Below are positions 50,204-59,730 of a stretch of 64,000 nt of DNA, piece by piece. Position 1 is the stretch's first letter, and every line of letters begins with the position of its first letter. The translations under genes were made by a program, and so were the position numbers. The notes under the pieces are model-generated. The model had not been told where the DNA came from and searched no databases. It saw only the letters and a list, made by a program, of their open reading frames with translations. This DNA comes from CAVPJW01 sp963705525 (GTDB lineage: Bacteria > Acidobacteriota > Vicinamibacteria > Vicinamibacterales > CAVPJW01): the NCBI GenBank assembly GCA_963705525.1, contig CAVPJW010000004.1:1240001-1304000 (forward strand), written 5' to 3'.

Positions 50204-52996
50204 ATGCCGACTCACACGACCCAGGAACCGAAAGCGGTGCGACCCGCATGTCGCGTCGGCGTTCGTCTGGGAATTGCGCTCAGCGTCCTTTTTCTCGCAG
50301 CGCCCGCCCTGGCGGGGACCGTCACCGTTCCAGGTAACTACGCCACGATCCAGGCGGCCATTAACGGCGTTCCAAGCGGAACGACCATCCTGGTCCAGGC
50401 GGGCACGTACCCTGAAGCCCTGACCATCGGCACCACGACAAAATCATTCACGGTTCAGGGCGCCGGATCGGCCAGCACCATTATCGACGCGACCGGCAAG
50501 GGCAAGCCGGTTCTCACGATCACGAGTGCATCGGGCACGGTGAAGTTCCAGGGGCTGACGTTCAAGAACGCCAATAACACGTCGTCCACTCACGGCGGCG
50601 GCTTTTCGCTGAAGAACTCGCCGACGACGTTCATCGATTGTGTCTTCTCGAATAATACGGCGTCCAACGGAGGCGGCGGGAATCTCGATCACTCCAACGC
50701 GACATTTACGGGCTGCATCTTCAAGAACAACACGGCCAAGGGTTACGGCGGTGGAATCGCCATCGGAACGGGCTCGCGACCGACGTTCACGGACTGCCAG
50801 TTTCTGACGAACACCTCCGGAACGACGAGCAGCACGGGCGTCGGCGGCGGCATGCACGTCAGCGACGCATCGCCGACCATCCGGAGCACGATCATCTCGG
50901 GGAACAATGCGAAATTCGCCGGGGCCGGCATCTATGTCATCGGCGTCTTCGGATCGGCTAATGGCGTCGCGACGCTGACACTCGAAGATTCCGAGGTGTC
51001 GAGCAACACGGCGTCCCGCTGGAATTCATCCAGCAACCCGCCCGAAGGCGGCGGCATGAACATCGAAGACAACACCATCGCGTACATTACCCGGTCCCGC
51101 ATCAAGAACAACGTGGCCGGAACGGGTGGAGGTCTGAACGCCTATCGCGCCCGCTATGAAGTCGAGGGCTCCATCATCGAAGGCAACCAGGCCAACGATC
51201 CGCAGAATGTTGGTGGCCTCGGCGGCGGCATTTCGGCGGCATCGAACAATGTGTCGGGGACGCCCAGGCCAGCGAGCGTTGTGGTGATGACCGAATCCGT
51301 CGTCCGCAACAATACGGCGAGGCGGGGCGGAGGCATCTTCGCGACCGGTGACAATTACACGAACAACCACGACGCGACCCTGACCATCACCGATTCCATC
51401 ATCGACAACAACACATCGGTCGAGCAAGGTGGTGGCATCCTCGCGTACCGATCGAATGTGTCGGTCACAGGGAGTCACATCGTTCGGAATCGAGTGACGG
51501 TCAACAACGGCACCGCGTACGGCGGAGGGTTTCTGGGCGGTCAGGGCACCGCGACGTTCACGGACGTGACGTTCGCGGGGAACAACGCCACCAACGGCTA
51601 TGGCGGCGCTCTCTTCGTCGATGACGGTGAAGACGCCACCGTGACCGCGTCGTTCATCTACGCGAACTCCGCCACCGGCGGAGGTGGACTCTATGCCGGG
51701 CATGTGAACTCGCCGGGCGGCAAGGTACAGACCAGTGTCATCGCGGACAATTCGAACTACCAGATCAATGAGGGAGTCGGATGTCCGGATGCGACGCCAA
51801 CTCTCGAGTATCGGAACAACACCGTCGTCAACCAGGGATCCCTCAAGATCTACAGCTCGAATTGCAGGACCATCAACGATATCGGAACGTTCAACAGCAG
51901 CCTTCCGGGCGGCAAGGTCAGCGGCAACAACTCGAACGCTCCGAGCTTCGTGAACTTCATGGCCGCTCCCAAGGTGGGCACGAGCGTTCTGTCCTGGGTC
52001 ATCGCGCGCGCGTCGAGTGCGAGCATCTCCGGCGTCGGCAGTTTCTCGGGCGCCTATGGCACGACGGACGTCTCGCCCTCGGGTGCGACGACGTATTCCC
52101 TGACCGGAAGCGTGGGAGGGAATCAGGTCGGCCCGGCATCGGTGAGCGTTTCGGGGGATGGCGGATCCGGGTCTGGATCCGGCAATCCGGTCCTGGGTGG
52201 TCCGAACGACATCCCTGCGCCTGCTGACTACGACGGCGACGGCAAGACGGACATCGCCGCCTTCAATCCTTCTACCGCGGTCTGGACGATTCGGCGCTCC
52301 TCAAATCTCACGACATACACCGTGGCTTATGGGAGCGCGTCAATCGATCGGCCGGTGCCGGCCGATTACGACGGCGACCTCAAGGCCGACGTCGCGGTGT
52401 ACCGCACGACGAATGGGATGTGGTGGATCAAGCGGTCCTCGAACGGCACGGAGTACAGCGTCCCCTGGGGCGCGCCCGCGCAGCAGGATGTACCGGTGCC
52501 CGGCGATTATGACGGCGACCTCAAGGCCGACGTGGCCACCTATCGCAGGACAAACGGCATGTGGTGGATCAAGAAGTCCACGAACGGAGCGATGTTGAAA
52601 ATCGCGTGGGGCGGGATGTTGAGCGACACGCCTGTGCCGGCTGACTACGACGGCGATCACAAGATGGACGTCGCCATCTATCGGACGTCGGGGTCAAGCG
52701 GTCTCTGGTTCGTTCAGAAATCCGGTGGCGGAACGGTAAACGGAATCGGTTGGGGCTCGCCAACCCAGAACGACCTGCCCGTCCCCGCCGACTACGATGG
52801 CGACGGCAACGCCGACTACGCGTACTACCGCCAGACGACCGGTGACTGGGGCGTCTCTAACTCGGGTGGCGGCGTGACGTTCACGACCTGGGGCGACCCT
52901 GGCGAAGGAGATAAACCCGTACCTGCCATCTACACGCCGGGTACGGCGGCGAGCCTGGCGGTCTGGCGTCCCACCGACGGAAGCTGGCGCTGGTAA
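50204..52996 (+). CDS. Exported right-handed beta-helix protein with C-terminal VCBS/FG-GAP-like repeats
   Basis: A 930-aa protein with a signal peptide (GIALSVLFLAAPALAG). Residues about 30-560 are parallel beta-helix coils with polymorphic-membrane-protein-like motifs: GGGFSLKNSPTTFIDCVFSNNTA, GGGIAIGTGSRPTFTDCQF, GGGMNIEDNTI, GGGILAYRSNVSVTGSHI, typical of polysaccharide-binding or lyase folds, without a recognisable catalytic set. The C-terminal part has five VCBS-like units beginning DYDGD at 52226, 52364, 52505, 52643 and 52790 (138-147 nt apart), each with Ca2+-binding D-x-D-x-D. Start ATG 50204 has GGAGG nine bases upstream. Expression is expected from sigma-54. A surface or matrix structural role is inferred. 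Confidence 0.85.
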   Translation: MPTHTTQEPKAVRPACRVGVRLGIALSVLFLAAPALAGTVTVPGNYATIQAAINGVPSGTTILVQAGTYPEALTIGTTTKSFTVQGAGSASTIIDATGKGKPVLTITSASGTVKFQGLTFKNANNTSSTHGGGFSLKNSPTTFIDCVFSNNTASNGGGGNLDHSNATFTGCIFKNNTAKGYGGGIAIGTGSRPTFTDCQFLTNTSGTTSSTGVGGGMHVSDASPTIRSTIISGNNAKFAGAGIYVIGVFGSANGVATLTLEDSEVSSNTASRWNSSSNPPEGGGMNIEDNTIAYITRSRIKNNVAGTGGGLNAYRARYEVEGSIIEGNQANDPQNVGGLGGGISAASNNVSGTPRPASVVVMTESVVRNNTARRGGGIFATGDNYTNNHDATLTITDSIIDNNTSVEQGGGILAYRSNVSVTGSHIVRNRVTVNNGTAYGGGFLGGQGTATFTDVTFAGNNATNGYGGALFVDDGEDATVTASFIYANSATGGGGLYAGHVNSPGGKVQTSVIADNSNYQINEGVGCPDATPTLEYRNNTVVNQGSLKIYSSNCRTINDIGTFNSSLPGGKVSGNNSNAPSFVNFMAAPKVGTSVLSWVIARASSASISGVGSFSGAYGTTDVSPSGATTYSLTGSVGGNQVGPASVSVSGDGGSGSGSGNPVLGGPNDIPAPADYDGDGKTDIAAFNPSTAVWTIRRSSNLTTYTVAYGSASIDRPVPADYDGDLKADVAVYRTTNGMWWIKRSSNGTEYSVPWGAPAQQDVPVPGDYDGDLKADVATYRRTNGMWWIKKSTNGAMLKIAWGGMLSDTPVPADYDGDHKMDVAIYRTSGSSGLWFVQKSGGGTVNGIGWGSPTQNDLPVPADYDGDGNADYAYYRQTTGDWGVSNSGGGVTFTTWGDPGEGDKPVPAIYTPGTAASLAVWRPTDGSWRW

Positions 52997-53031
52997 CGAC
53001 CGGCGCCACGCTCGTTCACAGTCGATTGTCC

Positions 53032-53070
53032 AAAGAGTCGCTGACTGGCTGCCGGCCGCGACTCTTTTCC
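53032..53070 (+). terminator. Terminator-like hairpin after the beta-helix gene
   Basis: A 10-bp perfect stem AAAGAGTCGC / GCGACTCTTT (53032-53041 and 53058-53067) with a 16-nt loop runs into TTTTCCCTT. It lies 36 bp after the stop and would separate the sigma-54 transcript from the polysaccharide genes downstream. The palindrome could also act on the other strand. Confidence 0.6.
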
Positions 53071-53167
53071 CTTCACGCAGACGAGCTGAACGCGACCAAA
53101 TCATCGACTTCGCGGTCGAGACTGTGCGAGACTTTGAGCGGGACCGATCAACCTCGGTTTCGCCGCA

Positions 53168-54982
53168 ATGCCGCTCGCGCCAATCCTGCTGATCCTCTTC
53201 GTCAGTTTTGCGCTGTCCCTCGTCATCACACCCCAGATCCGTCGCCTCGCCAGCCGACTCGGGCTCCTGGCTCAGCCGCGTGACGATCGCTGGCATCGTG
53301 AGCCTGTCGCGCTGCTCGGCGGCGTCGCCATCGCGTTGTCGTTTGTGATCGGCGTGGGCGCCTCAGGACTGATCAGTTCGCTTGGCCCGCTGCTTCTCTG
53401 CACCGCGCTGATGTTCGCCCTCGGGACGGCAGACGACGTGGTGGCCGTTGGTCCGAATACGAAGCTCGTCGGCCAGATGATCGTGGCGAGCCTGCTGATC
53501 TACCTCTCCCCCGCGGTTTCGCTGACGGGTTCCACGCTCGCCGACGAATTTCTGGCCTTTGTCTGGATCGTCGGCATCACCAATGCCTTCAACCTGCTCG
53601 ACAACATCGATGGGCTCGCGGCCGGTGTTGCCGCAATAGCCGGCGTCAGCTACCTGGCCATCCTCGCGTCCGGTGGCTCGTACCCGCTGGTCATCGCGAC
53701 GGCGGCGTTCGTCGGCGCGGTGGCGGGGTTTCTGGTGTTCAACTTTCCACCCGCGTCCATCTTCATGGGAGACGGTGGCAGCCTGTTCCTGGGATCATTT
53801 CTGGCCGCGATCAGCTTCCAGGTCGCGGCCGGTTCCAATGCTGCCCTCGCGCCCGTGGCGCTCGTGCCGCTGATGGTCCTGCTGGTTCCCATCTTCGACA
53901 CCGTCTTTGTTACCCTTACCCGCGGTCTCGCCGGCCGGAGCGCGCTCGTGGGAGGGCGTGATCATACGTCGCACCGGCTGGTGGCGCTGGGCATCGGCGA
54001 CCGGCGCGCCGTGGTGGCGCTATATGTCCTCGCAGGGGTGGGCGGGCTCGTCGGCGCCGCTCTTCAGCACGTCAGCATCGGCTACGCTGCGATCGTCATC
54101 GGGCTGTATCTGATCGTGCTCATCGGACTGGGCGTCGTGCTGGGCCACGTGGATGCCTCGCCCAGCGGATCCGTGCGTCTGAAGGATGCGCCGGCTGTGC
54201 TGCTCTCGGAACTGGCGTATCGCTACAGAATCTACGAGGTTCTGCTCGACGCCGCTCTGATCGGAGTGTCGTACTACGCCGCCTTTCGTATTCGGTTCGA
54301 CGAGCCGCAGTTTGCGTCGTTCCTGCCGCCCTTCGTCCAGTCCTTCCCGATTGTGATCGTGTGTCACCTGACCGGGCTATGGCTGGCGGGCAAGTACAGG
54401 CAGGTCTGGTCGAGCTTCGAGGCCGCCGAAGTTGTCGGCATCCTGCGCGGTGCTGCCATTGGCGTCGCGATGTCCGTCCTTCTCGTCGTCTACCTCTACC
54501 GCTTTGAGGGCTTCTCCCGAGGCGTGTTCGTTATTGACGGGGTGATCCTGGCGGTGCTGCTCGTCGGTACGCGCGTGGCCATCGCCAGAATAGACGACTA
54601 TCTTCGTCACCAGCGCAAGCAGGGCAAGAACGTTCTCATCTACGGCGCGGGTCGAGGCGGGGCCCTGCTCGTCCGCGAGCTCCTGCAGAATCCCGAGCGG
54701 GCGCTGAACCCGGTCGGGTTCATCGACGACGATCCGAAGAAGCGGCGGCTCAGGGTGTCTGGTCTCCTCGTGCTGGGATCGCTCTCAGACCTGCCTGCCG
54801 TCGTCCGGCGCCGCAAGGTGACGGAGCTGCTCATCAGCATTCAGAACCTGACGCCCGAACACACCGAGGCCGTGGCAGAGATTTGCCGCGAGCATGATCT
54901 GAGCCTGCGTCGCATGCAATTCGCGCTCGAGTCTCCCGAAGGCTCCAGATCGCGAGTAGAATTCAAGAAACAGGCGCGGTGA
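53168..54982 (+). CDS. WecA-like glycan-1-P transferase fused to a FlaA1-type nucleotide-binding domain
   Basis: A 604-aa protein. Residues about 1-320 are a polyprenyl-phosphate glycosyl-1-phosphate transferase of the WecA/TagO type with around ten membrane helices. GTADDVVAVGPNTKL near 90, NAFNLLDNIDGLAAG near 138, MGDGGSLFLG near 200 and a histidine loop RDHTSHRL match the family. Residues about 345-604 have four more helices and a Rossmann-like CoA-binding domain (YGAGRGGALLVREL near 492) as in the N-terminal half of FlaA1/PglF, but the dehydratase half is missing. It would prime glycan synthesis on undecaprenyl phosphate. The last four bases overlap the Wzm gene. Confidence 0.82.
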   Translation: MPLAPILLILFVSFALSLVITPQIRRLASRLGLLAQPRDDRWHREPVALLGGVAIALSFVIGVGASGLISSLGPLLLCTALMFALGTADDVVAVGPNTKLVGQMIVASLLIYLSPAVSLTGSTLADEFLAFVWIVGITNAFNLLDNIDGLAAGVAAIAGVSYLAILASGGSYPLVIATAAFVGAVAGFLVFNFPPASIFMGDGGSLFLGSFLAAISFQVAAGSNAALAPVALVPLMVLLVPIFDTVFVTLTRGLAGRSALVGGRDHTSHRLVALGIGDRRAVVALYVLAGVGGLVGAALQHVSIGYAAIVIGLYLIVLIGLGVVLGHVDASPSGSVRLKDAPAVLLSELAYRYRIYEVLLDAALIGVSYYAAFRIRFDEPQFASFLPPFVQSFPIVIVCHLTGLWLAGKYRQVWSSFEAAEVVGILRGAAIGVAMSVLLVVYLYRFEGFSRGVFVIDGVILAVLLVGTRVAIARIDDYLRHQRKQGKNVLIYGAGRGGALLVRELLQNPERALNPVGFIDDDPKKRRLRVSGLLVLGSLSDLPAVVRRRKVTELLISIQNLTPEHTEAVAEICREHDLSLRRMQFALESPEGSRSRVEFKKQAR

Positions 54983-55860
54983 CCTCTCGACCGTGGAGGT
55001 TCGTCGCGCGACGAATGCCTCCAGACTCGCGCGTTCAGATCGCGGCGACCCCAGAGACGCACCCGCGCGTTGTGCGCCGGACCGGCTTCGGCCGTTCGGG
55101 CGTCCTCCGCTACAGGGAACTGCTTCGAAACCTGGTTCTGCGAGACCTGCGGCTGAAATATCGGGGATCGGTTTTCGGCTTCCTCTGGTCGCTGATGAAC
55201 CCGCTGCTGATGATCGTGGTGTACACGGTCGCGTTCCGGTATCTGCTCGGAATGCGATCGCCCGGGTTTGTCTTCAATCTGATGCTCGGCATCCTCGCCT
55301 GGTCGTTCTTCGCCACCTCGGCGAGCATGTCCACGGGGTCGATCGTCGACAGCGGCGCGCTGGTGAAGAGCGTGTCCTTCCCGCGCATCATTCTTCCTCT
55401 CGCGACGGTGCTGTTCAACCTTGCGCAGTACCTGTTGACGCTGTTCGTCTTTCTGCCCGTCATGCTCTACGGCTACGATGTCCCGCCGTCGGCGCCGATG
55501 CTCCTGTTCCCGGTCTTTCTGGCGCTGCAGTTGACCTTTACCGTCGGCGTGGCGCTGATTCTGTCCGCCGGCACCACGTTCTTCCGAGATATCCGGCATC
55601 TCCTCGAGGTCACCCTGAGCGTGCTTTTCTGGACCACGCCGATCGTGTACGAACTCCGACGAATTCCTGAACAATTTCGTCTGCCGATCCTGCTCAGTCC
55701 AATGTCGTCGTTTATCACGGCGTACCGCGACATGTTCTATTACCGCGAGTGGCCCAGCGCGCTGATCTGGATCGTGGCGGTCGCCTACTCGTCGGTGACG
55801 CTCGCAATCGGGCTTGCGGTGTTCAAGCGGTGTGAATCCCGCTTCGCCGAGCACATCTGA
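54979..55860 (+). CDS. ABC-2 polysaccharide export permease (Wzm-like)
   Basis: A 293-aa inner-membrane permease that would move undecaprenyl-linked polysaccharide across the inner membrane. RELLRNLVLRDLRLKYRGSVFGFLWSLMNPLL is the amphipathic entry helix typical of ABC-2/TagG permeases, and six hydrophobic stretches follow (for example VVYTVAFRYLLG, LTFTVGVALILSAGTTFF, WIVAVAYSSVTLAIGLAV). The start is the GTG at 54979, four bases before the end of the upstream gene. The ATPase gene follows after 5 bp. Together they form one transporter. Confidence 0.9.
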   Translation: MTSRPWRFVARRMPPDSRVQIAATPETHPRVVRRTGFGRSGVLRYRELLRNLVLRDLRLKYRGSVFGFLWSLMNPLLMIVVYTVAFRYLLGMRSPGFVFNLMLGILAWSFFATSASMSTGSIVDSGALVKSVSFPRIILPLATVLFNLAQYLLTLFVFLPVMLYGYDVPPSAPMLLFPVFLALQLTFTVGVALILSAGTTFFRDIRHLLEVTLSVLFWTTPIVYELRRIPEQFRLPILLSPMSSFITAYRDMFYYREWPSALIWIVAVAYSSVTLAIGLAVFKRCESRFAEHI

Positions 55861-55865
55861 CCCTC

Positions 55866-56624
55866 ATGTCCGCACTCATCGAGGCCGTCAACGTCTCCAA
55901 GCGGTTCATGCTCTACCACAACCGATCGACCTCGCTCAAGGAGCGGTTCCTCGGGATCATCCACCGCAACAAGCGCCAGGTGACGGAAGAATTCTGGGCC
56001 CTCAGAGGCATCTCGTTCACGGTCGGACCTGGCGAGGCGCTGGGGCTCATCGGCAGGAATGGCTCCGGCAAGAGCACATTGCTCAAACTGATCGCCGGCA
56101 TTCATCGGCCAACGACGGGTGAACTGGTCGTCGCCGATGGATCGCAGATCGGCACGATGATCGAGCTGGGTCTCGGATTCCATCCAGAGCTGAGCGGAAC
56201 GGAGAACGTGTTCCTGAGCGCATCGATCCACGGACTGACGCGCACCGAGATCGAAGAGACTTACGATCGCATCGTGGAGTACTCGGGCCTCCGCCACTTC
56301 ATGGATGTCCAGCTCAAAAACTACTCGTCCGGCATGCATATGCGGCTCGCGTTCGCGATCATGGCCAATCTCGATCCGGATATCCTTCTCCTGGATGAGA
56401 TCTTCGCCGTCGGCGACGAGGACTTTCAGCAGAAATGCGTGCGGACGATGGAACAGTTCGCGGCGCGCGGAAAAACCATCGTGTTCGTGTCGCATGCGCC
56501 GACGTCCGTGACGGCCATCTGCCAGCGCGTCGTCGTGCTGGACCGCGGAGAATTGCTGTTCGACGGCGTCGCCCAGGCCGGCATCGACGAATATCACCGG
56601 CTCCTGGCGGGCTCGCCCGCATAG
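55866..56624 (+). CDS. ABC-2 polysaccharide export ATPase (Wzt-like, short)
   Basis: A 252-aa ATPase that would power the adjacent permease. Walker A is GLIGRNGSGKST, the signature is NYSSGMHMRLAFA, Walker B is DILLLDEIFAVGDEDF, and the switch His lies in FVSHAPTSV. LNVSKRFMLYHN and the leading EAVNVSKRF start the nucleotide-binding domain. Many Wzt proteins carry an extra C-terminal carbohydrate-binding domain that recognises a chain terminator; here the protein ends soon after the NBD, so export is probably coupled directly to synthesis, as in capsule or teichoic-acid-type systems. Confidence 0.9.
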   Translation: MSALIEAVNVSKRFMLYHNRSTSLKERFLGIIHRNKRQVTEEFWALRGISFTVGPGEALGLIGRNGSGKSTLLKLIAGIHRPTTGELVVADGSQIGTMIELGLGFHPELSGTENVFLSASIHGLTRTEIEETYDRIVEYSGLRHFMDVQLKNYSSGMHMRLAFAIMANLDPDILLLDEIFAVGDEDFQQKCVRTMEQFAARGKTIVFVSHAPTSVTAICQRVVVLDRGELLFDGVAQAGIDEYHRLLAGSPA

Positions 56625-56657
56625 AACGTCAATCTCGGTTCGGCAGACTGAAGCCTC

Positions 56658-57638
56658 GTGCGCATTGCGGTCGTGATCGTCAACTGGAACAGCCGCCCGC
56701 TCCTCGAGCGGTGCCTGTCCGCCCTCGAGGGCCAGACCCGCGCGCCCGATCGCACGATCATCGTCGATAACGGCAGCGAGGCGGGTTCGCTCGACGGGCT
56801 CGCGTCGCGGCACCCGGCCGCTCAAATCATCCCGCTGCGGACGAACGAAGGCTTCGCGCGCGCGAACAATGTCGGGGTGGACGCCGCCGCTGGTTGCGAG
56901 TGGGTGGCGCTGCTCAATCCCGACGCGTTTCCGGAACCGGACTGGCTTGCGGCGCTCGACCGCGCCGCGCGCGACGGACCCGAATGTGCTTCGTTCGCCA
57001 GCCAGATGAAGATGGCCGAACAACCGGACCGGCTCGATGGCGTTGGCGATGCGTATCACGTCAGCGGCCTGGCGTGGCGCAGGCGTCACGGCCAGCACGC
57101 CTCGTCTGCGGAACAGGAGCCGCGCGAGGTCTTCTCGGCCTGCGCGGCGGCCGCGTTGTACCGGCGGGACGTGTTCCTCGAGGTGGGCGGCTTCGACTCT
57201 GCATACTTCTGCTACGCCGAAGACGTGGATCTCGGCTTTCGCATGCGGCTGGCCGGCCACCGGACCATGTATGTTCCCGGCGCAATCGTGATGCACGTCG
57301 GCTCCGGGATCAGCGGCTCGGGCAGTGACTTCTCGGTGTACCACGGGCATCGCAACCTCGTGTGGACATACGTCAAGAACATGCCGTCGTTGATGTTCTG
57401 GACGTACCTGCCCCAGCACGTCGCGCTCAACGTGATCAGCCTCGCGTGGTTCACATGCAGAGGGCAGTCGAGCGCCATCCTGAGGGCCAAGTGGGATACG
57501 CTCAAAGGCCTGCCGCGAGTGTGGCGCGAGCGGAAGCACATCCAGGCGTCGCGCCAGGTCGGAGCCCCGGCGCTTCGGCGCATGATGGCGCGTGGCCTCC
57601 TGACGCCGTACCGCGAGCACCTCGAGCGGGGAACGTAG
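56658..57638 (+). CDS. Glycosyltransferase family 2 (rhamnosyltransferase-like)
   Basis: A 326-aa GT-A enzyme: VVIVNWNSRPLLERCLSAL, IIVDNGSEAGS, NEGFARANNVGVDAAAG, LLNPDAFPEPDWL, then VGGFDSAYFCYAEDVDLGFRMRLAGHR, the pattern of rhamnosyltransferase-like GT2s. The C-terminal 100 residues include one or two hydrophobic stretches (MFWTYLPQHVALNVISLAWF) that may attach it to the membrane. The start is a GTG at 56658 34 bp after the ATPase. It is the first transferase after the exporter. Confidence 0.87.
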   Translation: MRIAVVIVNWNSRPLLERCLSALEGQTRAPDRTIIVDNGSEAGSLDGLASRHPAAQIIPLRTNEGFARANNVGVDAAAGCEWVALLNPDAFPEPDWLAALDRAARDGPECASFASQMKMAEQPDRLDGVGDAYHVSGLAWRRRHGQHASSAEQEPREVFSACAAAALYRRDVFLEVGGFDSAYFCYAEDVDLGFRMRLAGHRTMYVPGAIVMHVGSGISGSGSDFSVYHGHRNLVWTYVKNMPSLMFWTYLPQHVALNVISLAWFTCRGQSSAILRAKWDTLKGLPRVWRERKHIQASRQVGAPALRRMMARGLLTPYREHLERGT

Positions 57639-57657
57639 TCAACGCTGAATCGTCACT

Positions 57658-59730
57658 GTGGGACCATCGGTCACCATACTCTTCAGGCCCCGGCACGGCG
57701 TCGATGCAGGTGGGGCCATCCAGGCGCTGATGGATGCCATCTCTGATGAGCATCGTGTCGACGTGGTCGAGGTTCGGGGCGGCTCCGGCACGGCGGCGCT
57801 CAACGACGCGGCCAGCCGAGCGGGTGGAGAGTTTCTCTGCGTCATGTCCGGGTCGGAGATGTTCCCGGCGCGCTGGCTTCCAAAGCTCCTTCAACCGTTT
57901 GACCTGCTTCCATCGGTCGGCGCCACGGGTGCCATGGTCGTGAATGAGCGGAATCGGGTCGTCGAAGCAGGCCGGGTTGTGCTGAAAAGTGGCGATTATC
58001 GCCTGCTCAATCGTGGCTTGTCGCCCGCCGACCGCCGATGTCAATTCGTCAACGACGTCGACGGTCTGTCCACCTCCTGCCTGGTGATCCGGCGCGACAC
58101 GTTCCTCCGCATCGGTGGATTCTCGGGCGACTACCTGACCGCGGCCTATCGAGATCTGGACTTCGGGATGAAGCTGGCCCGACTGCAATTACGCGCGCTG
58201 GTATGCCCGACGGTCCTCGCGGCGAACGACGAGCACGTGTCACTCATCGAATCCCCGTCTCAGATCGATCTCGACTCTGACAGGATGAAGTTCGTCGAGC
58301 GGTTCAGCGAAGCGCTCGCCGAGCGCGAGGCATTCCCCTCGAATGGCGATGCGCTGCGCGTGTGCCGACGCCGAGGCACAATTGCCTGGTACTTCATTCG
58401 CACACCCACATGGGATCGAGACTCTGGCGCGCTCAGGCTGAGGCTGCTGCTTCTGGGTCTTGCCCACACCGGATATCACGTCGTCATGGTCTTGCCGGTT
58501 GAATCCAATCCTTACCTTGCCGACCTCGAAGCGCACGGCATCGAGACTGTGCAGGCCGATGCGGGCGACCATCCTGCGGTCCTGGCGATGCTCCGCGCGT
58601 ATCGGCCAGAGGCCGCCGTGTTCAGCCATGCCTACACCGAGGGGCGCTTCGCCGCTGGATGCCAGGCGTGCAGCCCGGAGACCGTGAGGATACTGGACAC
58701 CGTCGATCTGCATTTTCTTCGCGAGACGCGCCAGCGCGCCGTACGACTTGGGTTCGGAGGCGCACCCGCCTTCACACCAGAGACGCTCTCCCCCGCCGCC
58801 ATCGCGGAGCTCTCCAGCGGGATCCGAAGCGACGCCACGCTGGTCGTGTCGTCCGCCGAGCGCGACCTGCTGATCGATCAGCTGCAGTTCGATCCGGACA
58901 CGGTGCGTGTAGTCAGTAACGTGCATGTACCCGAGCCTGAACAGCGCTCCTGGACCGAGCGGACGGGGTTTCTGTTTCTCGGCGGCTACGGCCACTCGCC
59001 CAATGTGGATTCTGTCCTCTGGATCGCCGCCGAGATTTGGCCGCTGATCCGGCTGCGGCTGCCGGGCGCCACGCTTCGCCTCGTGGGCAGCGCCGCTCCA
59101 CCCGAGATTCGAGATCTGCACGATCGAACCGCGGGGATCGAGGTGGTCGGCTTCGTCGCCGATCATCGCGCGATGCTGGGTACCGCGCGCGTGATGCTGG
59201 CGCCGCTCGCTTACGGCGCCGGAGTCAAGGGAAAAGTCGGTGAAGCGCTCGCGGTCGGCACCGTCGTCGTCACCAATCATATTGGTGCCGAGGGCATGGA
59301 TCCGGCCGGCCGTGCGCTGGCGCTCGGCGGGTCCGCGGCAGAACTCGCCGACCTGGCGGTAAACGTTCACGAAGATCAAACAGAGTGGAACCGGCGCTCG
59401 AGCGCGGGTCTTCAGATCCTTCGCGAGGGATATTCGCAGGAGCATCACGTCCGCGAGCTCATCGAGGCGATTCATCAGTCACGTGAGAGGCGGCATCAGC
59501 TGTCGTTCTGGAATCTGGTGAGCGAGTATCTCTGGCACGAACGATCTGGTACGTCTGCAACCTCCGCTCTCGATACCTCTCTCCGGCAGCTGAGGTGGCA
59601 GGGTCGAGCTCAACGGCGGCAGCTGAAAACACTGCGGGCGCGCGTGCGCGCTCTCATGACGCGTGCCGCACGCCTCGAGCCAGCCGTGTCGGCGTCCGCA
59701 GGTCGGCGACGCAGCTCCACCGACCGATGA
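57658..59730 (+). CDS. Two-part glycosyltransferase: GT2-like region plus GT4 domain
   Basis: A 690-aa protein. Residues about 1-210 resemble a GT2 domain (FLCVMSGSEMFPARWL, CLVIRRDTFLRIGGFSGDYL, AYRDLDFGMKLARLQLR) in which D-x-D-type metal binding is weak. Residues about 240-630 are GT-B (GLAHTGYHVVMVLPVES, FLFLGGYGHSPNVDSVLWI, MLAPLAYGAGVKGKVGEALAVGTVVVTN), with a changed donor motif. The C-terminal 60 residues are basic and coil-like (QRRQLKTLRARVRALMTRA). It overlaps the next gene by four bases. The architecture resembles the enzyme at 33896. Confidence 0.78.
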   Translation: MGPSVTILFRPRHGVDAGGAIQALMDAISDEHRVDVVEVRGGSGTAALNDAASRAGGEFLCVMSGSEMFPARWLPKLLQPFDLLPSVGATGAMVVNERNRVVEAGRVVLKSGDYRLLNRGLSPADRRCQFVNDVDGLSTSCLVIRRDTFLRIGGFSGDYLTAAYRDLDFGMKLARLQLRALVCPTVLAANDEHVSLIESPSQIDLDSDRMKFVERFSEALAEREAFPSNGDALRVCRRRGTIAWYFIRTPTWDRDSGALRLRLLLLGLAHTGYHVVMVLPVESNPYLADLEAHGIETVQADAGDHPAVLAMLRAYRPEAAVFSHAYTEGRFAAGCQACSPETVRILDTVDLHFLRETRQRAVRLGFGGAPAFTPETLSPAAIAELSSGIRSDATLVVSSAERDLLIDQLQFDPDTVRVVSNVHVPEPEQRSWTERTGFLFLGGYGHSPNVDSVLWIAAEIWPLIRLRLPGATLRLVGSAAPPEIRDLHDRTAGIEVVGFVADHRAMLGTARVMLAPLAYGAGVKGKVGEALAVGTVVVTNHIGAEGMDPAGRALALGGSAAELADLAVNVHEDQTEWNRRSSAGLQILREGYSQEHHVRELIEAIHQSRERRHQLSFWNLVSEYLWHERSGTSATSALDTSLRQLRWQGRAQRRQLKTLRARVRALMTRAARLEPAVSASAGRRRSSTDR

